A stretch of 15,237 nt of DNA from positions 1 to 15,237 of the forward strand of contig RBNI01003773.1 of NCBI GenBank assembly GCA_003990745.1, written 5' to 3'. The DNA comes from Jimgerdemannia flammicorona (Eukaryota > Mucoromycota > Endogonomycetes > Endogonales > Endogonaceae). Position numbers and translations under genes: made by a program. Positions within the stretch are counted from its first letter, which is position 1, and the number at the start of each line of letters is the position of its first letter. The notes under the pieces are model-generated. The model did no database searches, was not told where the DNA came from, and was given only the letters and a program-made list of their open reading frames with translations. This document shows positions 8,074 to 15,237 of the stretch, in pieces.

Positions 8074-9123
8074 CCCCAGAATGATGACATTAGCACAGGA
8101 GATAGCCTTTTCTTGCAAGCCACCAGATCGGAGTATAAGAAGATCATATGGCATATGAGATGAGCAATGATGACCAACTGTAAGTTATTGTGACTACAGT
8201 ACAAGTATCCTGAAGAATATAAAAGAAGGATCAAGGAACCACAGTAGCAGTAACCAACAAGAACCACTAATTCCAAAATAGCTCAAAGACTTACCACAAA
8301 TAAAATGCCTGCTGCCTGCCAAACCTCAAGATCAAGGAACTACCAAGGTATCTCAGTCAAGGAAAGGATGTTCCAAGACATCAGAAGAGCCATGGAGACC
8401 CACTCAAGAAGGACTCCTAGTGTCAACCTGGGTACTGCAGACCCTTATTACTTCATTCTCTACTACTATGAAATGGAAACAAGGATCACCATTGCTACCG
8501 AATGCCTCCAAATGTGGCAGGAGTATAAAATAGGAAACCTCCTCTGCTGGGAGTTCCCACAGGCCAGCACCTAAGAGCTACAAGATGCTACTCTCATGGA
8601 TATATACAAAACAAGGACAGCTAAGAAGATCCATCAGATCTTCAGACATGTACTATGGTCAATCCCCAACTTGGAGTATGTTAGAGTCTCAGACTTCAGA
8701 GACCTGTCATCCTACCATATCAATACACTAGAAGCCAGGATGGCTACAGAAGCCTAGTCTACTATCACTCTCAATAGCGAAAAAATAGAAGACTTCTGGC
8801 ACCTCATTCTTCAGGACAACCCAGACCAATTCCTGCAAGAATTGATCTCAGTATTCCAAGGCCCAAGCATCTAAGTTAGATCTCCCCAAGATCCCACATT
8901 TGTCCCCTATTTTGTAGAAGAGAACCTCATAGACTAGAGAGCTCTAGACCTTGTTCCTGATTTTCCCACCATAGCTGAACGTGATGACATCATCAGTAAT
9001 AATGTCATCTCATGCGATATCGAGGTATGCAAAACGTGCAACCTGTATGATGAATTTGCAAATCTCATCTCCTTCAGTAATGATGATAATGAAGCCCCCA
9101 TGATCCTGAACTTTCTGCTCTAA
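8074..9123 (+). pseudogene. Broken ~350-codon ORF of an unrecognised repeat family
   Basis: One frame runs from just after a stop cluster (8071-8073) to TAA at 9121-9123. Eight internal stops interrupt it: TGA at 8161 and 8191, TAG 8245, TAA 8251, TAA 8572, TAG 8755, TAA 8872 and TAG 8935. The longest clean piece starts at ATG 8305. A Gln-rich spot (CAG/TAG/CAG/TAA) lies at 8242-8253. The protein is rich in charged residues and I do not recognise it. Its C-terminal third is similar to the broken minus-strand ORF at 15237-14783: NPDQFLQEL against NSDQWLQDL, EFANLISF against PFADLIDF, PMILNF against PLVLNF. It stops 6 nt before an LTR-like block. It is probably the coding part of a retroelement (gag-like), but that is inference. 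Confidence 0.65.
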
Positions 9124-9129
9124 GTTCTT

Positions 9130-9420
9130 TGTTATACTGGATAATACTAGTACTGATATTCTCATGTAATACTAGATAATGCCAGCACTGGTATTCTGAG
9201 GTGATGCAAAATTGTTCCAGCACCAGTATTTTGATGTAATACTAAATAATGCCAGCATTCTGAACCTGTACAACCATCAATGCCAGTCCTGGAACTTAGT
9301 AGTTTTAGTTATTGGAATTTATATTTAGCTTTATATCTTAGCAACTATTGAATTATATTTTGTATAAATACCCCTCTTATTTCCTCTGAAATAAAGTCAG
9401 TTCTAGTTCTGGTTTCACTT
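9130..9420 (+). mobile_element. LTR-like block after the broken ORF
   Basis: It begins with TGTTATAC 6 nt after the ORF stop and contains a tandem 35-bp repeat. It carries TATAAATA at 9363-9370 and, 27 nt later, AATAAA at 9390-9395. The segment from TGTATAAATACC to CTAGTTC matches the minus-strand block at 14443-14395 closely and with the same 27-nt spacing. TATA plus polyadenylation signal next to an ORF is the layout of an LTR. The right end, near ACTTACACA (9417-9425), is uncertain, and no upstream partner LTR was found. Confidence 0.5.
9134..9262. repeat. 35-bp tandem repeat, about 3.7 copies
   Basis: Units are at 9134-9168, 9169-9203, 9204-9238 and a partial at 9239-9262. Each opens ATACT(G/A)(G/A)ATAAT and contains CCAGCA(C) and a TATT(C/T)T block. 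Copies are diverged but of constant length. They sit at the start of the LTR-like block, so the block's own first bases appear to have been multiplied. Confidence 0.75.
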
Positions 9421-9889
9421 ACACATACTTCCTTGCAAGCAATCTAAGAGATAATAAGACAGTTTAAAGATAAGAAGTTTGAGGACTATAAGATCTTGGT
9501 AAGGCACTCCAATAAGAACTTGCTTATAACAAACTTGAGTTAGTCTAAGAGATATGTCTTGAAGAGAATTTGATATATTTGAAAGACTCAGCGACCACTA
9601 CGTGATATTATATATCTAAATTAGTATATATATTTAGTCAAAATCTATAGATTATTACTTAGCCAATATATATACTTCCAGTTATTATATGTATTTGAAA
9701 TAAATCAGCTTCAGTTTAGTTAATAAAAGAAAATTACTAGTCTCTTATCTCTTATATTATTGACAATTTATAAATAAATTTGTTTGTAAATTTTTGTTAT
9801 ATAATTTATATAATAGAATCAATCTCATTGATCAGAATTTGATAATATATATCTCAATAGACAAATATACACTACTGTCTATATTCTAT
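9421..9889. other. AT-rich stretch, no gene seen
   Basis: This follows the LTR-like block. The first part (to about 9610) is moderately AT-rich with only isolated CpGs (CAGCGAC, CTACGTG near 9590-9603); the rest is mostly A/T with TATATA runs. No ORF, tRNA-like fold or clean repeat was recognised. If the LTR-like block is a 5' LTR, a primer-binding site should lie at the left edge, but I could not identify one. Confidence 0.5.
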
Positions 9890-9903
9890 ATAGTGCTTTG
9901 AAT

Positions 9904-9988
9904 GAGTTAATTTAAATCAAATCCAGATTTGATTTATCATATAATGGTTTGATCTTAATCTCAAATCTAAAATAATTTAAATTAACTC
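9904..9988. repeat. 14-nt inverted repeat with 57-nt loop
   Basis: The arm GAGTTAATTTAAAT (9904-9917) is perfectly complementary to ATTTAAATTAACTC (9975-9988). It directly precedes the 14-bp minisatellite. TAGTGCT(T/C)TGAAT lies just to the left, as it does at about 70-83 before the palindrome at 138-179, suggesting that both places are copies of one dispersed element. Confidence 0.7.
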
Positions 9989-9993
9989 AGATT

Positions 9994-10129
9994 AATCTAA
10001 ATTACTCTATTCAAATTACTCAATCTAAATCACTTAATCTAAATTACTCAATCTGAATCACTCAATCTGAACTACTCAATTTGAACTACTTAATCTAAAC
10101 CACTCAATCTATATTACTAAATTCAAATC

Positions 10130-10131
<2 letters not shown>
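9994..10131. repeat. 14-bp minisatellite, copy B
   Basis: About ten units of 14 bp: ATTACTCAATCTAA, ATCACTCAATCTGA, ACTACTCAATTTGA and similar. Period and sequence match the array at 222-310 in the same orientation. The array ends abruptly at the poly-T tract that marks the 3' end of the minus-strand LINE, so the LINE probably inserted into or beside it. Confidence 0.85.

Positions 10132-10222
<91 letters not shown>
10132..10222 (-). repeat. Poly(A) tail of the LINE (poly-T on + strand)
   Basis: 91 nt of T interrupted once by A at 10187. It lies at the 3' end of the minus-strand LINE, as expected for target-primed reverse transcription. Its purity contrasts with the many mutations in the ORF; it has no C or CpG to lose, and replication slippage can maintain it. 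Confidence 0.85.
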
Positions 10223-10225
<3 letters not shown>

Positions 10226-13200
10226 GTCACTTAAACTCCTTTATTTGAACTATCTAAAACACTATTATAATGAAAATTAACCACAACTGCTACTGTAATA
10301 TATCATATATAGGTAGGGTTGGTCACCAAACTTCTTCCTTCCATCTGATCTTATACTCATCCAACATCAGGTGCCCTCAACTCTACTGAATAATGTCCTG
10401 CACCTTTCACAAGGCTTCTGGCTGAAGCTGCCTCCCCTGATATCACCACCCTTGTACCACCTCCTAAAGAAGCCACTTCCACCACTTCACCAGCTCACCA
10501 ATCTCTAACCATGGGTCTTGCTCAAACACCCATCTCTAATGTACTACCATCAGCACCCAGACCCCTAGGACTTGACCTAGGCCACCCCAGATATCTCCTA
10601 TCTCCCCCACCAGCTGACACTTGACTATCAGACTGACAGGATCTCCTGTCCTTCTGTCAGCAGGGTGCCAGTAATCTTCTAAGTATTACCAGAACCATTT
10701 GATATCAGGGCAGGCCACTAGAACATGCTTTGATAACTAAACTACCCCACCATCTACCTCACTACACTACTTGCAGTCCTGACAGCCATCTACCTCCATC
10801 CATTCTGTCTGATACCCCAATATCACATTTCTTCTCAGGAAGCACCACTATACAACCCAGTACTTGGGGGATACCACCTTGAGCAAGATGTCTCCTCAAC
10901 TCTAGATTTGGCCCCACTCCCAGCCTTCACCCAATCTTGCCTTCTGCTAACCTGCTGGCCATCTCTCCAGAGAGCCAAGCCTGATCCACTCTATTGCCTC
11001 AACCAATGAGTACTCCTTCAGACTATGACCACTAATATGGAAGTCCCCTAATTATCACCATCTCTGCTCAGAATCCTCACCAACCTCTATCTCTAGCCCT
11101 GCCAACCCTATGGTCAGCCAGGCCTCTACCATGCCCCACCAGAATCCCTTATACTGCAGTTGACTGACATTTTTAACCTGAAGCAAACCCCACATATCCT
11201 TCCAAACCTCACCATGGGGGCTGAACTGAATCTCTCAATTGTCTATCACCAGTCTGCCCCAGCCCCCTTTACCTAGTTCAGCCAATTAGCACCCCCACCA
11301 CCCCTAAGTGCCTTCAGCTGTCACTTGAAGTCCACCAACCCCAGGCCACCATCAGTCATCTGCATTACCAATGTGTCCCATCCAATCTGTGGCTGCTTCC
11401 AATGCTATAACCAGCCTTTCACAATTTTCTTCAGCTGCTGCACTACCTACCCCAGAAAGTCCAAGTGATATCCTAGATACTACAATTTAGGCAGCCAATA
11501 TACATTCAAGACTACAATCCTGCCTATCAAGGAGAAACTCCTCCCAGACCAACCAGTCAAAGTATCTTCCAACTTCTGAATCATGCCACTCCATCACTCC
11601 TTTGGCAAGACTGTCCCATATACTGAGAACCAAATATCCAGATACTGAACAGTACTTCCAGTAGCCACCAATTGTCCAAATTATCTATATTCCCCCAGAC
11701 CAGCACCAAGTTCCATTGTCTTGCACTTGCCCCAATTCAGCTTTACCCCTACCAGTCTCTCATACTGTCCAACCCCTTTCTGCAAGAGATCCATGTCCTC
11801 CATACTACTCAACCCAATCACCATATCATCTGTGAAAGCACCTAGCTTCCATACTACACCACCCATTCATAGTCCAGAAAGCCACCCCTTCAGCTATACC
11901 AGTAATGGCTCCAGAGAGAGTATATAAAGGAGGGGATAGAGAGAGTCCCCCTGTAGCACACTGCACCCCAAAGCAAACTCTGGGCCACTCCATCCATTCA
12001 TCATAACTGCCACTCTGCATCCTCATACTAAGCCCATTAATCTCCCTGCTTCTGCTACTCCAAATCCAACCTTCCTCAGAACAGCTTTTAAGTAAATCCA
12101 CCACACTCTGTCATAGGCCTTCTCTTGGTCCAGAAAAACCATCCTACTATCTACCTGCCAGCTCCTACAACTCTCTAAGACATTCTGCACCCAAGCTATA
12201 CTATCTCTAATCTACCTTTCTTTGACAAAGCCTCACTACTCTTCACCAACCAGTATACCCATATACTGCTGCATCCTTCCTGCTAGAATCTTTGAGACCA
12301 GCTTTCTATCTACATTCAGCAGCATAATAGGTCACCAATTCTGCCATACCCACCAATCATCCTTTTCCTTATATAGGAGGGAAACTAATCCCAAGAAACT
12401 ATTACCAATCCAGCTGCTCTCCTTCAGAACAAAGTTGGCCATCTCCACCAACCAGCCACTAAACTCTGCCTTAAACTCCTTCAGAATTCCCAGGGCAACC
12501 CATCCTCCCCAGGTAATGAACCAGTCTATGTCTTCTGCAATATCTCCAAAACTTCATCAAAGACACTTCACCCATTACTGCCCCCCCTATCTCAGGTACC
12601 ACTGCTACTGGCCAATTGTCCACCATATTGTCATCATCCTCCCCAAGCACTACATTCTCTGCATACTCCCCTCTATCCTGCCAGAGAGCCTGCCATTGTT
12701 CTGAGACCTCTCCCAACATATTGGCAATCTCTGAGACCTCCATTCTATCTTTATACAATACTGAGGCCCAGCTGTATTGCACCCTTCTGGCCTTCAAGAT
12801 TCCAGACAGATATTTAGTTGGCCTCTCACCTTCCTCCAACTTCCTCACCTGTAGTCTGGTAAGTAGGCTATCTACTGCCCTATCCTTAGCAGCCCTCAAT
12901 TTAGTCTGCAGCTCTGCCACCTCTCCAGACAGGTTCCCCCCTTTCATTAGCTTCAATCATCATCTCAGCCTCTTTTCAACCCTCCTTGCTTTATCCTTCT
13001 GCTCCTTCCCAGCTACTTCACCAATATCCTACCAGTAAGCACCAGCCAAATGTTTGAATTTACCCCACCATTCTGCTATTAACTGCTCATCCTTCCACCA
13101 ATGTGTTACTTCCTGTCACACAATGTCCACAAACCAATCTCTCTCCTTCTTCCTCCTGAGTAAAGTCACATTAAGATGCTAGTGCCCACCACTACAGCTT

Positions 13201-13928
13201 GCTGCTTGGAATCTGCCACATACCTCCACTCTCCAATGATCTGACCAAGGGCACCAATATACCTCTATAATATCCAGTACATTACTCCAGCACTCAGCTA
13301 CCAGCACCCAATCAATTCATATCCCAACCAATCCATCTCTAACTGGGTGCCACCAGGTGAAAGGTCCTGACTCATCTCCCTGATACTGACAGATACTATC
13401 TACCAGTTCCATATCATGCTCTACCTGAAGTCACCAAGACAGCTTAGAGAATACCACTATACCTGCCCCTCTATCTGACCTATCCAGTGTCTGATCATGC
13501 ACCATATTGAAATCCCCCCTCAGAATGTCCAGTGCAACCACCTCCTGACCTTCCCAAGCCCACCAGTCCTCAACCCATTGCTTTCACTCTCTGCCAACTA
13601 CAGGGAGATAAACCAAGCCTACTGCTAGACCATCACCTACCCCTTCTTTTAGCCTTCCCAATACCAATCTATCATCATAAACCTCGACCTCCATCAGCTC
13701 ACCTTTACCTACACCAACCAGGATGCCCACCTGCTTGTTTCAACCCATTTCACCATACCATTCTTTACTCCACTCCTTAAAGTCCTGCTCTTTATATGCC
13801 TAAACATTCTGAAGAAAAACAATATCATATCTTCTAACTTTAAGCCATCGAAACAGCCTCTGCCTCTTAACACCATCATACAATCCATTGACATTGATTG
13901 ATAAGATGTGTAAACTGTTTATCATCAT
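10223..13928 (-). mobile_element. Decayed non-LTR retrotransposon (LINE)
   Basis: A minus-strand element with, in order, an AP-endonuclease domain, a linker, a reverse transcriptase, a thumb region and a terminal Cx2C...H...C zinc knuckle, then a poly-A tail. This order is that of LINEs such as the fungal Tad-like and plant/animal L1-like groups. ORF1 is not evident upstream of 13928, so the element may be 5' truncated or ORF1 too decayed. No target duplication was found. Only two CpGs are seen between 10300 and 13920 although the region is near 50% G+C, indicating complete CpG decay. Confidence 0.9.
10320..13928 (-). pseudogene. LINE ORF2: endonuclease - reverse transcriptase, broken
   Basis: The start is ATG at 13928 or 13925. 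The endonuclease N-terminus reads LSINVNGL...DIVFLQ (13905-13825), then DWVLVA and SDHW further on. The RT has SLPGEDGLPWEF (about 12519-12484), FLGLVSLLYKEK, PIMLLNVDRKLVSKILA, LDQEKAYDRVW (about 12133-12101), LQGDSLYPLLYILS and the catalytic box FTDD (about 11838; TDD in place of the usual ADD). Then come IGRIVVLNVYWLPKL, GGLGLVDF, and a CQDC...H...C knuckle near 10784-10710. At least a dozen stops interrupt it; TGA often replaces an expected Arg, as CGA to TGA would give. Frame changes lie near 12565, near 12482 and between 11330 and 10775. It cannot make protein. Confidence 0.9.
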
Positions 13929-14369
13929 CAAAGAAATGTTTAAAGCTCAGCTAGGACTGCCACTACTTTCTTGGCCCTTCCTCTAATAATGTAATAACTC
14001 TCACTTCTACCCCTCTCTTATCCTTTGGATAATTAGAGAAGTGGACTATTACTTAGGGACTTAGTACACAATGTGTACCAAGAAGCCTTCAGTTGAGGAA
14101 GCACTTGCTTATAAGTAGTTGTAGTGGCAGTGTCTTCTATTTCAAAGATCTTTCTCTGGTGTGTCCTATCTTTCAAGGGTCTTGTTCTTTGCTGTGTACA
14201 GACTGAATTTGTCTTAGAATTCAGATTCAATGGGTTTACTTAAGTCTTTGTAATTTGTATACTGGTCTTAGTTCTGACAGAAGTTAGCTAGGCTTCTGGA
14301 GTTTAGTCGGAAACACTAGAGTCACTTAGATGTCATTACTAAGACTCAGAGGAATGTGTGTATGTGGGG
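13929..14369. other. Region between LINE start and LTR-like block, no gene seen
   Basis: On the minus strand this is where a LINE 5' UTR or ORF1 would lie, but no frame longer than about 65 codons and no gag or RRM-like motif is seen. G+C is moderate and CpG nearly absent (one near 14308). The LINE 5' end and the edge of the neighbouring LTR-like block cannot be placed. Confidence 0.5.
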
Positions 14370-14771
14370 GGGACTTGATTCTTATATCAAGGACTGAACT
14401 AAAACTGCTTTATTTCAGATGGAAATTGGGAGGTATTTATACAAGTTGGTCTGTGATTTCTGACTAAGTATGAGTGACTAATTTGGTAACTATAATGAGG
14501 TTTGTGATTGCAACCTTTGTCAGGTAGTTTTGGCAAAAACAACTTTGTGATCAGGACCTCAATTACTAGACAATGATCAGCTGCTATGGCAACAGTTGCT
14601 GCAGTGCCAATTGTTGAGGATAAGCTGGATATCATTTTCTGCATTATTTCACATCATTCATCATTTGTAATTCATATATTATACTTTGTTCATATGATGA
14701 TGTCATCACCGCCAGGTCACGTGATTGCTCATCATATCCCATCTGTTCACTTGCTCATTCATTCTATTACA
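14370..14771 (-). mobile_element. LTR-like block, minus strand (probable 3' LTR)
   Basis: Read on the minus strand it starts TGTAATAG (14771-14764) right after a purine-rich tract AAGGGGGGCAGGA, which resembles a polypurine tract beside a 3' LTR. TATAAATA lies at 14441-14434 and AATAAA at 14414-14409, again 27 nt apart, with flanks matching the + strand block at 9361-9410. A C-run and ACATACACACA follow near 14369-14350, so the end of the LTR is uncertain. Two CpGs remain (CCGCCAGGTCACGTG, 14709-14723). Confidence 0.55.
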
Positions 14772-14784
14772 TCCTGCCCCCCTT
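14772..14784 (-). promoter_or_regulatory. Putative polypurine tract
   Basis: The minus strand reads TAAGGGGGGCAGGA, overlapping the ORF stop and ending against the TG of the LTR-like block. In LTR retrotransposons such a tract primes plus-strand synthesis at this exact place. The call rests on position and composition only. Confidence 0.45.
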
Positions 14785-15237
14785 AGAAATCAATATCCTT
14801 GTTGATTGAGAAATTGAGAACTAGAGGAGAGAAAGGTGGGGAATCTTCCTCAAGGTTGTTGTCATCTTCTTCAGTGGCAGGGGGGGGTGGTTGCTGATGG
14901 CTCACTATCCAGAGTGAAGAAGTCAATGAGGTCTGCAAATGGTTCTTATATGGGGATGGGTGCTGATGTAGGGGTTCTCCATCTGATGCAGTTGGGGCCA
15001 TCCAAGTAGGGTTCTTGGTCCTCATGCCTAGAGATATCCATTCAGATGGGCAGTCCTTCAAAGAGATCAGAGAGGTCTTGGAGCCATTGGTCAGAGTTGT
15101 TATTCAGGAGGGGGCTCTAGTAGGGTTCACAGTCAGTAGACTAGAGGGTGATCCAGGAGTTGGCTTCTTGGGCTACCTTGATCTCTAGTTTGTCAACCTC
15201 GAAAAAAGAGAGGTTCTGGAAGTCCTTCTTTTTTTTT
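14783..15237 (-). pseudogene. C-terminal end of a broken retroelement ORF, paralogue of 8074-9123
   Basis: Runs in from the right window edge. One frame holds from 15237 to about 14895 with stops TAG, TAG, TGA and TAA; a shift at the C-run near 14880-14888 then joins the frame that ends in TAA at 14785-14783. Segments NSDQWLQDLSDLFEG (about 15098-15054) and PFADLIDF (about 14942-14919) match the + strand ORF. The tail is acidic and Pro-rich, ending before PLVLNF and the stop. I recognise no protease, RT or integrase motif. The position before a polypurine tract and LTR-like block suggests a retroelement; the rest lies outside the window. Confidence 0.55.

Noticed and set aside
11721..13780. 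Several + strand ORFs of 68-160 codons
   Set aside because: They are shadows of the minus-strand LINE, whose endonuclease and RT motifs are clear.
8074..13928. Reassigned stop codons (TAA/TAG read as Gln), because many stops sit at likely Gln positions
   Set aside because: TGA is also frequent among the internal stops, often at expected Arg codons, frameshifts are present too, and the intact gene lacks in-frame TAA/TAG and ends in TGA. CpG-biased decay explains it better.
13929..14369. LINE ORF1
   Set aside because: No frame of adequate length or gag/RRM motif could be traced on the minus strand.
1..15237. Classical RIP with CpA to TpA bias
   Set aside because: Loss is centred on CpG with both TpG and CpA products kept in the satellite and the LINE; CAG and TGG remain common. 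A few CAG to TAG changes exist, so a mixed process is not excluded.

Overview
The window looks like a gene-poor, repeat-rich stretch of a filamentous fungal nuclear chromosome. The clue is one nine-exon gene with 69-127 nt GT-AG introns, set among decayed transposable elements, a minisatellite array and very AT-rich filler. The many short introns would suit a basidiomycete, but the phylum cannot be fixed from sequence alone. Nothing bacterial (operon, ribosome binding site, CRISPR), no rRNA and no tRNA is visible.

Layout: 1-600 is AT-rich with a 42-bp palindrome and 14-bp minisatellite units. 605-3816 is bounded by a 16-bp exact inverted repeat (CACTA...TAGTG) and holds a 2.2-kb minisatellite array with a ~320-bp higher-order period, plus a short inverted piece of the same repeat. 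About 3960-7250 is a CpG-containing island carrying the single apparently intact gene (4477-7250, predicted 542 aa, no firm family assignment). Its largest intron contains a 190-bp direct duplication. 7251-7990 is extreme AT-rich filler. 8074-9123 is a broken ORF followed by an LTR-like block (9130-9420). 9890-10131 repeats the 14-bp minisatellite theme of the left end. 10132-13928 is a decayed minus-strand LINE (endonuclease, reverse transcriptase, terminal zinc knuckle, ~90-nt poly-A tail). 14370-15237 is a second, minus-strand LTR-like block with the end of a broken ORF that is paralogous to the one at 8074-9123.

The unifying theme is CpG loss. Outside the gene island almost every CpG has become TpG, CpA or TpA: I see only two CpGs in the 3.6 kb of the LINE. 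Many premature stops in the LINE fit CGA to TGA, and the minisatellite variants can be read as decay products of one ancestral CpG-rich unit. This fits heavy cytosine methylation or a RIP-like process acting on repeats while the gene was spared.

The points most worth following are the possible satellite-carrying inverted-repeat element (605-3816), the two paralogous ORF-plus-LTR modules with an unrecognised protein, and the orphan multi-exon gene with a duplicated intronic or exonic segment.
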